DNA of 46,683 bases from Spirochaetota bacterium (GCA_022709405.1 JAKLIV010000011.1:1-46683), one strand, 5' to 3'. Positions 34,942 to 42,530 are shown, numbered from the stretch's first letter. Numbers and translations: made by a program. Notes: a model not told the origin generated them from the sequence alone.

Positions 34942-36297
34942 ATGATAAAATACATAGCAGCCATCTTTTTTCTGGTGCTGATAATATCGGCGCTTTTCAT
35001 TATCAGGGGATTCCAGTATCCGGCGAAAATCAGAAAGGCCGAGGAGTCCCTTGAGGCGGGCGATATAAACGCCGCTTCGGAAATAATCAAAAAAATCCTC
35101 GACAAGAAGAAGGACTACGTTCCCGCCAGGTACCTCAAGGCGATGATACTGATAAAGCAGAAGCAGTATCTCATGGCCATCTCAGAGCTCAACGCCATTC
35201 TGTTGATCCCCGATTACGGCAGCCATATCAAGGAGCTTGACATACACTACAACCTGGCCTTTCTTTACAGCGAGACCAAGAGCTGGCAGAAGGAGATCGA
35301 GGAGTACAAGATCATTCTCGGCTTCAACCCCGAAGACGTGAAGGCCAACCACCGTCTCGGGCACGCTCTCTACCGTCAGGGGGATTACAAGAAGGTCAAA
35401 GAGCTGCTGACCAGGGCAGTAGTGCTCGACCCGAACCTGCAGGACAGCTATCTTCCGCTCGGCATATCGTGCTTTCAGATTTCGGATTACGAAAAGGCCG
35501 AACAGTACCTCCTGAAGTCCCTGAGCTCGGCCGGAGAAAACGTCGAGGCCCATTATTACCTCGGCCTGATCTTCAAGATGAAAAAGGACTACGAAAACGC
35601 GCTCAGGATGTTCGAATTCGCCAGGAAGGACCGCTATTTCTTCATAAAATGCCTGTACAAGATCGGCGAGATCCATTTCGAAAACGAAAACTACGAAACA
35701 GTGATCGATGAGCTCGAGCAGGGGCTCAACCACCTTCCCAAAAACACCGAAGAGTCCCACGAATACCGGTTCCTGCTCGCGGAGGCGTACGAGCACGAGA
35801 ACAAGATCGACGAGGCCATCCATCACTGGGAGAAAATCGCGTCCGAAAACCCCGATTTCAGGAGCGTGCGCATCAAGCTCGACTCGTACAGGGAAATCAT
35901 CGAGAACAAGTACATGATGACCCTTTTCCAGTCGCCCCTCGAGGAGCTGCAGACCCTGATATCAGAGGTCATAACCGGGATGCAGTACAATATCATAGCG
36001 AAAGAAAAGCAGACCCCGAACGAATACCAGTACAGGGCCTACAACATCAAGCGCATAAACGATCCCCCGCTGCTCATATACTTCAACAGGACGACGCGGG
36101 AGATAACCGAAGGCCAGATACTCGACTTCTACAAGAGAATCAACGACGAAAAGTGCAAGAGCGGGATATATATCACCACCTCGAAATTCAGCCTCAAGGC
36201 GAAATCTACCGCGGCGATGAAAATGATCGAGCTTTACGGAAGCGACTACATCAGCCGCGCCCTCGAAAAGATCCTGGCGAGGCGAAGAAAAAAGTGA
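34942..36297 (+). CDS. membrane-anchored TPR protein with C-terminal Mrr-like domain
   Basis: 451 residues from the ATG at 34942; the frame reaches back to 34894. One membrane segment (about 3-25), then about eight tetratricopeptide repeats (about 30-320), for example ANHRLGHALYRQGDYKKVKEL and AHYYLGLIFKMKKDYENALRM. The last ~120 residues form a separate domain with LLIYFNRTTREITEGQILDFYKR, then SGIYITTSKFSLKAKSTAAM and IELYGSDYI. That ending looks like the C-terminal half of Mrr-type restriction endonuclease-like domains, but I cannot find a full PD-(D/E)XK signature, so catalysis is doubtful. Its TGA overlaps the GTG start of the next gene (GTGA). Confidence 0.78.
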   Translation: MIKYIAAIFFLVLIISALFIIRGFQYPAKIRKAEESLEAGDINAASEIIKKILDKKKDYVPARYLKAMILIKQKQYLMAISELNAILLIPDYGSHIKELDIHYNLAFLYSETKSWQKEIEEYKIILGFNPEDVKANHRLGHALYRQGDYKKVKELLTRAVVLDPNLQDSYLPLGISCFQISDYEKAEQYLLKSLSSAGENVEAHYYLGLIFKMKKDYENALRMFEFARKDRYFFIKCLYKIGEIHFENENYETVIDELEQGLNHLPKNTEESHEYRFLLAEAYEHENKIDEAIHHWEKIASENPDFRSVRIKLDSYREIIENKYMMTLFQSPLEELQTLISEVITGMQYNIIAKEKQTPNEYQYRAYNIKRINDPPLLIYFNRTTREITEGQILDFYKRINDEKCKSGIYITTSKFSLKAKSTAAMKMIELYGSDYISRALEKILARRRKK

Positions 36298-37310
36298 GAC
36301 TGCCTGCCGTCGCCGCATGCTTTCTCGCAGCCGCAATCGCACTCGCATGCTCTCCCCATAGCGAGACCCCGCTCGACGACGCGATCATCGAATTCGGCGA
36401 AAGCGACAGGTCTTCGACCGACAGGCTCGCGGTCGGCCTTCTCGAGGAATGCTCAACCGGCCGCTATAAGCGGGACGACCTCTCATCCAGCGGCTCATGC
36501 CTTTCTTACCGGGACGGAGATCAAATCGGGATCGTCGATCCCGAATCCGGCAAAAAAACGCTTTCACTGCCCGGCGTCGACGTGTTCGCGTGCTCGGGCG
36601 ATATGGACATCGCCGCAAGCGACGGTCGTGACATTACGCTTTACCCGCGAAGCTCAGGAAAAAGGGAAATCACGTTCGATGATGCGCGCGACCCGATCAG
36701 GGCGCTCGCCGTCCGGTCCGGCGCGGTTTACTTCTACAGGGGCCACCAGGTCTTTTCGCTGGAAATGAAGGACGGCCGGCCCGCGGCGCTCGTAAAGGAC
36801 AGATTCAGCCCGCCGGACAAAAAATACTACCAGGTCTACCTTGCGGCCGGCGGGAAGGTGCTCGGAATAATCGCCGGAAGCGGCGGAAACTATTACATCA
36901 GCGCAGTCAACCTCAGGACCGCAAAAGCGATCGTGTCGAACATCTCGGCATCGTCCTCGCGCGCATCGTTCACGGACGACGCAGTATACTATGTCGCCGG
37001 CGGAGCGGGCGACTGGAGGCTTGTCAGGTTCACGTTCCAGGGCAAAGCCAAGAAGGAGATACGCAGGTTCAGGGACATCAGCTCGATCGAGATCGCATCA
37101 GGCGGATTCGTTTTCGCCGACGCCGGGGGATTGTGGGCCCAGGACTATTCCGGAAGCATCATCCGGGTTCCTTTCGATTTCAGGATCGCGGGGAAGCTCG
37201 GAGACAGGATTCTCCTGGCCTGTTCAGGCAAGACCTATGTCGTGGACTTCGAGCGCTTCATGGTTAGGCTCGACCAGCTGAAGATCAAGGTGCCCGAGAT
37301 ATTCGACTGA
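36294..37310 (+). CDS. lipoprotein, possible beta-propeller, coupled to TPR gene
   Basis: 338 residues from the GTG at 36294, which overlaps the stop of the TPR gene in a GTGA junction; the frame stays open further upstream, but only from the GTG does a signal peptide begin (MRLPAVAACFLAAAIALAC, lipobox Cys19). The mature part has repeated short strand patterns (DGRDITLYPRSSGKREITFDD, GAVYFYRGHQVFSLEM, DDAVYYVAGGAGDWRLVRFT), which look like propeller blades. Unknown function. Tight coupling suggests it works with the TPR protein, possibly at the envelope. Confidence 0.75.
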   Translation: MRLPAVAACFLAAAIALACSPHSETPLDDAIIEFGESDRSSTDRLAVGLLEECSTGRYKRDDLSSSGSCLSYRDGDQIGIVDPESGKKTLSLPGVDVFACSGDMDIAASDGRDITLYPRSSGKREITFDDARDPIRALAVRSGAVYFYRGHQVFSLEMKDGRPAALVKDRFSPPDKKYYQVYLAAGGKVLGIIAGSGGNYYISAVNLRTAKAIVSNISASSSRASFTDDAVYYVAGGAGDWRLVRFTFQGKAKKEIRRFRDISSIEIASGGFVFADAGGLWAQDYSGSIIRVPFDFRIAGKLGDRILLACSGKTYVVDFERFMVRLDQLKIKVPEIFD

Positions 37311-37341
37311 TTTATAAATTCATCAGGGCAAAACCACGGGC

Positions 37342-38436
37342 TCACAGCGGGCTTTTTATCCCTTTGAGCCGGGGAGAAGCCACCCTTGTATAGATCGTCG
37401 TGGTCGAGATGTTCTTGTGGCCAAGCAGAAGCTGGATGTATCGCAGATCGGTGCCGGACTCGAGAAGATGCGAAGCGAAGCTGTGCCTGAGGTCGTGGCA
37501 TGACGCCTCTTTCCTGATCCCGCTTTTTGCAAGGGCCCTCTTGAACACGGCCTGTACCGTGCGCACGTTCAGTCTGCCCCTGTCACCATATCCTGATTCA
37601 AACAGATAATCGGAAGCCTTTTTGCCATCCATGCAATCGGCGAGAAGCCCCGCCAGATCCTGTGAAAAAACCGTCACGCGGTCCTTTCTTCCCTTGGCCT
37701 GCCGTATTTTCAGCGTAAGGTCCTGCAGCGACACATCCGAGACGCGGAGGTTGATCACCTCGGAGACCCTGAGTCCCGAGGAGTAGAGCAGCGAGATCAT
37801 GAGACGGTGCTTCATGTTGACGATTTTCTTTATTATCAGCACGATCTCGGCGCGCGTGAGCACCGTCGGGATATGGGTTCCCTTTTTCATTTTGTTCATG
37901 AACGAAAAGTCGACATGCCGCCCGAGTATGATATTGTGGTAGTACTCGACCGCGAACCGATGGATGCGCACGGTCGAATACGACGCCTTTGCGGCATCGG
38001 TCAGATGAAGAAAGTATTTCAGCGCCAGGTCTGGCCCGAGAACGTCGACCGACGAACCGTGCTCGATGTAAAGCCACCGATGAACCGCCCTCAGGGCCGA
38101 AGAATAAGATTTTACCGTGCGCGGGCTGTACCGGCGAAGCTTCAAGCTGTTGATAAATTCACTGTATTTTTCAGGCAGCGGCACGGGCTTTTCGGTTTCG
38201 GCATTCAGATCTTTCACCGTTACTCCGAGTACATACCGCGGAATATTCAGCTCTTCGTAATAGTCATGCAACGCTCTTATCATTTCCGTATCATTTTGAT
38301 ACTGGTTCTCAACGAGATATTTCTGTATATCATTGTTTGAAATGTACTTTGGATCTTTGGCGAAAAAGATTATAAACGGCATTACATACTTTTCGTATCT
38401 TTCTTCATCCATATTCGTATACCCCATTTCCTTCAT
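37342..38436 (-). CDS. tyrosine recombinase next to the cassette array
   Basis: 364 residues with all catalytic residues of the tyrosine recombinase family: Arg223 (SSGLRVSE), Lys248 (AKGRKDR), His314 and Arg317 (CHDLRHSF), His340 (LLGHKNI) and Tyr349 (TTTIYTRV). A SAM-like core-binding domain (about 88-175) precedes them. About 85 residues are added at the N-terminus. The protein ends RLKGIKSPL, like IntI and its relatives, but lacks the extra ~35-residue segment between Lys and His-x-x-Arg that defines integron integrases. It is oriented away from the cassettes with the insertion point 124 bases upstream, exactly as intI is placed in integrons. AGGTGA precedes the ATG; an internal ATG at 38412 is possible. 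Confidence 0.93.
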   Translation of the reverse strand: MKEMGYTNMDEERYEKYVMPFIIFFAKDPKYISNNDIQKYLVENQYQNDTEMIRALHDYYEELNIPRYVLGVTVKDLNAETEKPVPLPEKYSEFINSLKLRRYSPRTVKSYSSALRAVHRWLYIEHGSSVDVLGPDLALKYFLHLTDAAKASYSTVRIHRFAVEYYHNIILGRHVDFSFMNKMKKGTHIPTVLTRAEIVLIIKKIVNMKHRLMISLLYSSGLRVSEVINLRVSDVSLQDLTLKIRQAKGRKDRVTVFSQDLAGLLADCMDGKKASDYLFESGYGDRGRLNVRTVQAVFKRALAKSGIRKEASCHDLRHSFASHLLESGTDLRYIQLLLGHKNISTTTIYTRVASPRLKGIKSPL

Positions 38437-38445
38437 TTCACCTAT

Positions 38446-38474
38446 AACTTAACATTTGTTTCGTATCTCGTCAA
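38446..38474 (-). promoter_or_regulatory. candidate promoter of the recombinase gene
   Basis: Minus strand: -35 TTGACG (38474-38469), 17-base spacer, -10 TAAGTT (38451-38446). Transcription would start very close to the ATG at 38436, so the message would be nearly leaderless. Weak -10; treat as tentative. Confidence 0.35.
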
Positions 38475-38482
38475 GCATTATT

Positions 38483-38566
38483 ACAATTATAGTATCTTTT
38501 TTTCATATATTCATTTTTGTAGTTGATTTATATCAAGAAGGCTTTTACAGACAATTATAGTTATGT
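38483..38566 (+). other. attI-like insertion site with direct repeat
   Basis: The crossover point is between G38560 and T38561 (GTTATGT, 38560-38566). The 11-mer ACAATTATAGT ends across this point (38551-38561) and occurs once more 68 bases upstream (38483-38493). Duplicated recombinase-binding sites beside the core site are a feature of attI sites. The 5' cassette boundary is fixed independently by the complement in the attC at 40597-40603. Confidence 0.65.
38523..38561 (+). promoter_or_regulatory. FNR-type palindrome and candidate cassette promoter
   Basis: TTGAT-TTAT-ATCAA (38523-38536) is a perfect match to the FNR/CRP-family half-site arrangement TTGAT-N4-ATCAA. A -10-like TATAGT lies at 38556-38561; start of transcription near 38568-38570 would place the palindrome centre about 39-41 bases upstream, as in activator-dependent class II promoters without a good -35. 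TATAG|T spans the insertion point, and because every cassette begins with T the hexamer would persist whichever cassette is first. Confidence 0.45.
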
Positions 38567-38593
38567 GCCATAGCCAGCCCAACTTAACGGGGC

Positions 38594-38613
38594 GCCCGGC
38601 GTCCGTGCCGGGC
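38594..38613 (+). promoter_or_regulatory. cassette-start hairpin with loop GTCCGT
   Basis: GCCCGGC (38594-38600), loop GTCCGT, GCCGGGC (38607-38613), preceded by CTTAACGG. Hairpins of the same design stand at the start of cassettes 3 and 5. Confidence 0.7.
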
Positions 38614-38675
38614 AGAAGTGAATTCTATTATGTTTTATCCAATAAAACAATATTTTATTAATTAGAGAGATTAAG

Positions 38676-40037
38676 ATGAGCAATAAGAAAAAACAAAATC
38701 AATCGACAGAACCAGTAATTGATAAAAAAAATTTCTACAATTTTATGAAAAGTATATTTTATCTTTCTGCTGATACTGACGAACAGGGGACTGTTGAATC
38801 AATTTCACGTTCGATTGAATTTAAGGGCATAGGCATTTGGACTCTTATTTTCGCGGTCTTTATCGCGTCGCTTGGATTAAACACAAATTCAACTGCTGTC
38901 ATCATAGGTGCAATGCTAATCTCTCCGTTAATGGGACCTATCATGGGTGCTGGACTTTCACTTGGTATCTATGACTTTGATTTACTAAAAAAGTCCCTGC
39001 GAAACCTGTCAATAATGACTTTAATCAGCATAATAACTTCCTTTCTTTTTTTTCTTATTTCTCCGTTGTCAGACGCGCAATCTGAAATACTCGCACGGAC
39101 ATACCCTACGGTTTACGACGTGCTAATTGCAATTTTCGGTGGCGCAACAGGAATAATTGCTGGTTCACGCAAAGATAAGATCTCAAACGCAATACCAGGT
39201 GTGGCTATAGCTACAGCATTAATGCCACCACTATGTACGGCAGGTTATGGAATCGCTTCTGGTAATTTAAAATATTTCATGGGTGCTTTTTATCTTTATA
39301 TAATAAACAGTTTTTTTATTGGTCTTTCAACATTCATATTCGTCAAATTATTTCAGTTTAAGAAAAAAACATATATTGAAAAATCAGCTGAAAAAAAATT
39401 CCATCGCTATATACTCATAATATCAATTGGACTTATATTTCCAAGCTTTTTTATGGCATATGACATTATATCACAATCTACATTTAAGAAAAATGCAAAT
39501 AAATACATCGAAAACAATTTTAATTTCGAGAAAAGTAAGGTTATTAATAGAAATTATATATATACTTCGTCAAAAAAAGTTATTGAAGTAACCATTATCG
39601 GCGAACCGTTATCGGAAAATATGAAATCCCATTTAAACCTCCAATTAGAAAATTATGATCTCAAAGGAGCAGATTTAAAAATTATACAATACACGGGAAT
39701 GGATAGAATTAATTCGCAAGACATGAACAGTATTGAAAGCGTCAAGTCCAAAGATGAAAAAATACTCATTCTACAGAATCAGCTTAAAGATTTAACAGAT
39801 AAAGACCGGCTGATAGCACGAGCTGTACGAGAGGTTAACATCCTGTTTCCGTCAATTGAGTCAATTTCTTTTGGTGATTTAGTAGTTCATTCAGTAAAAG
39901 ATTTTTCTTCTACCAAAAAGATCACGGTTTTGGTGAAGTGGAAATACAGAGCTTCTGTCGTTGACAGAAAAAGACTCGAACTTTTTCTGAAATCAAGGCT
40001 TGAAGCTGAAACAATACAAGTCATGGATGTGGAATAG
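38676..40037 (+). CDS. DUF389 membrane protein (cassette 1)
   Basis: 453 residues. After a charged N-terminus come about six membrane segments in residues 52-265. They include the DUF389 hallmarks NSTAVIIGAMLISPLMGPIMGAG-type sequence and IPGVAIATALMPPLCTAGYG. The C-terminal ~190 residues are soluble, with a helix around DEKILILQNQLKDLTDKDRLI. DUF389 (TIGR00341/TIGR00271-related) proteins have no firmly assigned function. GAGAGA precedes the ATG. Codon use is AT-rich, unlike the chromosomal genes to the left. Confidence 0.92.
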   Translation: MSNKKKQNQSTEPVIDKKNFYNFMKSIFYLSADTDEQGTVESISRSIEFKGIGIWTLIFAVFIASLGLNTNSTAVIIGAMLISPLMGPIMGAGLSLGIYDFDLLKKSLRNLSIMTLISIITSFLFFLISPLSDAQSEILARTYPTVYDVLIAIFGGATGIIAGSRKDKISNAIPGVAIATALMPPLCTAGYGIASGNLKYFMGAFYLYIINSFFIGLSTFIFVKLFQFKKKTYIEKSAEKKFHRYILIISIGLIFPSFFMAYDIISQSTFKKNANKYIENNFNFEKSKVINRNYIYTSSKKVIEVTIIGEPLSENMKSHLNLQLENYDLKGADLKIIQYTGMDRINSQDMNSIESVKSKDEKILILQNQLKDLTDKDRLIARAVREVNILFPSIESISFGDLVVHSVKDFSSTKKITVLVKWKYRASVVDRKRLELFLKSRLEAETIQVMDVE

Positions 40038-40117
40038 GTTATATTGACTTATTGTTAAATAATGCATGTTTTTATTTTTTTAAAGTTAGTACGTTAAATC
40101 ATGATAAGGAGTTACAC

Positions 40118-40522
40118 ATGAATCTTGAGAAAATATTCACTGAATTATTCCATCATAATACAAATGATATTACTATTTACAATTCAAAAAACAAAATTTA
40201 TTGTGAAGGTGATCCAGCGTACTGTTGCTATATTATCATAGAAGGTGAGATAGCTTTATATAGAAAAAGTAAAAATGGTAAAAATGTTCTTATTGGTCGA
40301 GTAGTCCCTGGTGAATGTATTGGCCTAATAGGTGTAATTGAAATAAATCATCAGTATTTAAATACTGCAATCGCATATACTGATGTAGTTAAAGTGATTA
40401 AAATTAATTATGAATCATTTAATACAGCTGTTGAGAGACTGGATATAGTAAATCAAGCAGTAATTGGATTAATGATTAAAAGGCTTAAAAATAGTTATAA
40501 AAGAATATATCGTTTTTTATAA
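40118..40522 (+). CDS. cyclic-nucleotide-binding-like domain protein (cassette 1)
   Basis: 134 residues from the ATG at 40118, six bases after AAGGAG (40106-40111); the frame extends to 40052. It matches the beta-roll of CRP-type sensor domains: IYCEGDPAYCCYIIIEGEIALYRKS, then NVLIGRVVPGECIGLIGVIE. The R-S/T phosphate-binding pair of true cAMP sites is not visible (LNTAIAYTD occupies that region). There is no helix-turn-helix, so it is not a transcription factor by itself. It may sense a ligand and control the DUF389 protein encoded just before it. Confidence 0.82.
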   Translation: MNLEKIFTELFHHNTNDITIYNSKNKIYCEGDPAYCCYIIIEGEIALYRKSKNGKNVLIGRVVPGECIGLIGVIEINHQYLNTAIAYTDVVKVIKINYESFNTAVERLDIVNQAVIGLMIKRLKNSYKRIYRFL

Positions 40523-40596
40523 AAAACACAACATATAATAAAACGCCTCAGCCGTCCTGGCTTCGGCGATCTTGTTGAGTGAGGGCTGGCTACGGC

Positions 40597-40694
40597 ACAT
40601 AACAAAGCTTATGCGCTTCACTCCCTGGCGGTCGTTCGGGCTTCGCCACATCGCGCAAAAAGCCGCGCGACGTCGCATAAGCAAAACGTTAAGC
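40597..40694 (+). other. attC1 recombination site
   Basis: R'' ACATAAC (40597-40603), L'' GCTTATGCG (40607-40615), L' CGCATAAGC (40674-40682), R' GTTAAGC (40688-40694). L boxes pair 9 of 9. R'' is the exact complement of the start of its own cassette (GTTATGT, 38560). Spacers are 3 and 5 bases, the usual asymmetry. About 45 bases upstream is a small AGCC-GTCCT-GGCT hairpin (40550-40562). Confidence 0.88.
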
Positions 40695-40705
40695 GACATT
40701 CGACC

Positions 40706-40817
40706 GGCGGCCGCTTTTATTTTTATTATTTTTTAGGGTTGCCTTTTCTGAATTAAGAAATTAAAGGATAAAACATAAAACTAAAAGGCAATAAGAACCT
40801 TATTTAACGCGGCCGCC
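40706..40817. repeat. MITE-like insertion inside cassette 2
   Basis: Ends are GGCGGCCGC (40706-40714) and its complement GCGGCCGCC (40809-40817). Inside, TTGCCTTTT (40739-40747) pairs with AAAAGGCAA (40783-40791). The bases just after it (GGACGCTACAGGGCCCT, about 40820-40836) are nearly complementary to the sequence preceding the paired cassette end (41133-41147). Removing the element would therefore extend the terminal pairing of cassette 2, which suggests a later insertion. Confidence 0.5.
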
Positions 40818-40917
40818 TGTGGACGCTACAGGGCCCTGGAGCTTTTTGGTGGATCCTTGCTTTTCTTTGTATAATATGCGTGATCAACTGTATAAGATGA
40901 ATAAAAATCGGAACATG

Positions 40918-41035
40918 GTGGTTTTATTGTTTGGGTTACAGTTTTAAAGATGCTCATTTTACGTCATTGTTAAGCGTTTTTAAGCAATCGAGCAAATTAC
41001 GCATTTCCACATGGTGTCCCAAACAATAAAACCAC
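40918..41035. repeat. 18-bp perfect inverted repeat in cassette 2
   Basis: GTGGTTTTATTGTTTGGG (40918-40935) pairs 18 of 18 with CCCAAACAATAAAACCAC (41018-41035), enclosing 82 bases. A second short stem CCAC...GTGG follows. As RNA it would form a long-armed hairpin downstream of the TATAAT at 40870. Confidence 0.85.
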
Positions 41036-41158
41036 TTATGCTTATAGTGGTTATTTCTTAATAGATTCGCATAAACTTTATAGAGATCATTTGTAGCATT
41101 ACCGTAAAATTCATTATTTTCTCAAGGCGTGAGGGCCCTGTGCGTCCAGTCGAACGTC

Positions 41159-41334
41159 GCTTAACAAAGCATAACCGCTCCGCTCCTCGCTCGCTAAGGC
41201 TCGCTGCGGTGCTCGGCCTCGCGCTTATCCCGCCAGCTGCGGCGCGGTTTTGGGGAAGTTAGAGTGCGCCTTGCTGGCGGGGCGCTCGGCAACCTGGCCT
41301 GCGGCCAGGTTCGGCTATGCTTGAGATGTTAGGT
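41159..41334 (+). other. attC2 recombination site
   Basis: R'' GCTTAAC (41159-41165), L'' GCATAACCG (41169-41177), L' CGGCTATGC (41312-41320), R' GTTAGGT (41328-41334). L boxes pair 8 of 9, the exception being G-T on the bottom strand. 176 bases, long imperfect central stem with the motif TGCGGTGCTCGGCCT shared with attC4. Confidence 0.87.
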
Positions 41335-41358
41335 GAAACGCCACGCCAGCTTATCGGG

Positions 41359-41383
41359 ACGCCGCCGTCCGTGGCGGCGTTTT
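41359..41383 (+). promoter_or_regulatory. cassette-start hairpin with loop GTCCGT, terminator-like
   Basis: ACGCCGCC (41359-41366), loop GTCCGT, GGCGGCGT (41373-41380) then TTT. Preceded by CTTATCGG. Same plan as 38594-38613; here a short T-run makes it resemble a terminator. Confidence 0.7.
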
Positions 41384-41432
41384 ACCAACATGGATATTAA
41401 TATTGATTTACAAATTGTTTGAAAGGATATAA

Positions 41433-41978
41433 TTGTATTTTATGAAATGTAATAATTGTGGAGCGCAATTCAATTCAACAGACGGTGTATGTCATTATTG
41501 TGGCAGTATATATGAACACGAGGTCTCCAATAGACAACCTAATAATGATCATTATTATTCAAAAGATATTCTTAATAAATATTTCACTAAACTCTTTAAT
41601 GACAAATCGATAAAAAGTAGCAATATCTATATTTTATCAAATATACCTGAGAAAAAAAGAAATAATGCATTTAAAAGCTATGGTGCAAATGACCAGAATA
41701 CTGAAAATGTTTATTTATTATTTGATTCATCGCCTTTTGGTTCCGGAAAAACCGGATTTTTTATTACTGAAAATTTCGTTTATTGCAATATGAATGGGGA
41801 AAGCCAATCAAAAATCAAAAATGCTGACATTGAAATTGTTACTATTAAGTCATCCACATTAAAGGGTGAGCTATACATCAATAATCATTATCTTGGATTT
41901 TTTCCAAGTATAGGTACAACTTTGAAAAATGATTTTCACATTATATTTGAAGGTATTTTTAAATGCAGCATTATTTAA
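41433..41978 (+). CDS. zinc-ribbon protein with PH-like domain (cassette 3)
   Basis: 181 residues from a TTG at 41433, five bases after AAAGGA; an ATG at 41442 removes three residues and could be used by a leaderless message, as TATAAT lies at 41428-41433. Residues about 5-25 form a zinc ribbon with two Cys-x-x-Cys pairs (CNNCG, CHYCG). The second half (about 95-180) looks like a small bacterial PH-like or sensor domain: LLFDSSPFGSGKTGFFITENFVYC. That Ser-Pro-Phe-Gly-x-x-K-x-G-F-x-I-T pattern is recurrent in uncharacterised proteins with zinc ribbons. Function unknown. Confidence 0.72.
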   Translation: MYFMKCNNCGAQFNSTDGVCHYCGSIYEHEVSNRQPNNDHYYSKDILNKYFTKLFNDKSIKSSNIYILSNIPEKKRNNAFKSYGANDQNTENVYLLFDSSPFGSGKTGFFITENFVYCNMNGESQSKIKNADIEIVTIKSSTLKGELYINNHYLGFFPSIGTTLKNDFHIIFEGIFKCSII

Positions 41979-41996
41979 AATCAATGGAGGTCCATA

Positions 41997-42515
41997 ATGG
42001 GTTCAAAAATTGCAGAAGTACTACATCCGGGGGAAGAGGTTATTAAAGAATTTAATAGCATTCAAATTAACCTCAAAGCAGGTAGTGCACCTAAAAACGC
42101 ATGGGGTCAAGAGGTTGAATCTGATAATAGTTCAGGTACACTTGTTGTAACAAATCAAAGGGTTTTTCATACTGGAAAATTTCTATTAAAAAAATGGCTT
42201 GTAGAAATTCCATTGAACATGGTTGGAGGTGCATCTTTCAAAAAGGGCCTTATTATGTCGGAAGTTATCATTTCAAGTAGTGCTGGTACAAGAATTGAAT
42301 TAGTTCAGATTATGAGTAAGAAAATTGGAGAAGAAATTGTAAAAACAGTCAATGATGCCAGGTCTAAATTTTCTTCACAATCTTCAAATAGTAGCTCATC
42401 AACAAATCAGAGTATTCCAGAACAAATTAAAAAACTCTCAGAACTTAAGGATCAAGGAATATTAACTGAAGATGAGTTTAATAAAAAGAAAAGTGAATTA
42501 TTGGCTAAAATGTAA
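41997..42515 (+). CDS. bacterial PH-like / SHOCT domain protein (cassette 3)
   Basis: 172 residues. Residues about 10-115 form a PH-like domain (GTLVVTNQRVFHTGKFLLKKW with the typical T-N-x-R-(V/L) strand). A Ser/Asn-rich linker follows (FSSQSSNSSSSTNQS), then a C-terminal SHOCT helix pair (EQIKKLSELKDQGILTEDEFNKKKSELL). SHOCT motifs are oligomerisation elements usually at protein ends. GGAGG precedes the ATG, 18 bases after the upstream stop, so the two genes are cotranscribed. Two neighbouring genes with related PH-type domains may form one complex. Confidence 0.85.
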   Translation: MGSKIAEVLHPGEEVIKEFNSIQINLKAGSAPKNAWGQEVESDNSSGTLVVTNQRVFHTGKFLLKKWLVEIPLNMVGGASFKKGLIMSEVIISSSAGTRIELVQIMSKKIGEEIVKTVNDARSKFSSQSSNSSSSTNQSIPEQIKKLSELKDQGILTEDEFNKKKSELLAKM

Positions 42516-42530
42516 CTATAGCAAAATATT

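Larger units (their letters stand above)
38561..40688 (+). mobile_element. integron cassette 1 (DUF389 + cNMP-binding-like)
   Basis: Begins after G38560 and ends at G40688 in attC1. Start bases GTTATGTGCCATAGCCAGCC are complementary to 40584-40603 with a single exception at position 11. AT-rich compared with the chromosome to the left. It carries two genes in the same direction, unlike the usual one-gene cassette. Confidence 0.88.
40689..41328 (+). mobile_element. integron cassette 2, no convincing gene
   Basis: 640 bases from G40688|T40689 to G41328. Start GTTAAGCGACATTCGACCGG (40688-40707) pairs with 41146-41165 in 18 of 20 positions; both exceptions are G-T wobbles on the bottom strand. 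No reading frame of meaningful length on either strand; the longest plus-strand candidate in the middle is 23 codons. Instead it holds two inverted-repeat structures (40706-40817, 40918-41035) and a possible promoter (TTGGTG 40846-40851, TATAAT 40870-40875). It may encode an RNA or be a decayed cassette. Confidence 0.82.

Noticed and set aside
36153..36293. Upstream extension of the lipoprotein reading frame at 36294
   Set aside because: The extension overlaps the TPR gene; the signal peptide and GTGA junction fix the start at 36294.
37342..38436. Calling the recombinase a canonical IntI
   Set aside because: All catalytic residues are present and the C-terminus resembles IntI, but the segment between Lys248 and His314 is too short to include the IntI-specific insertion. 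I therefore call it a tyrosine recombinase only.
40876..40947. Short ORF of 23 codons in cassette 2
   Set aside because: No ribosome site, the ATG overlaps the -10-like hexamer, and the frame runs into one arm of the inverted repeat.
40969..40975. Extra GTTAAGC inside cassette 2 as another cassette boundary
   Set aside because: No L boxes or partner R'' box around it; probably chance or a relic.
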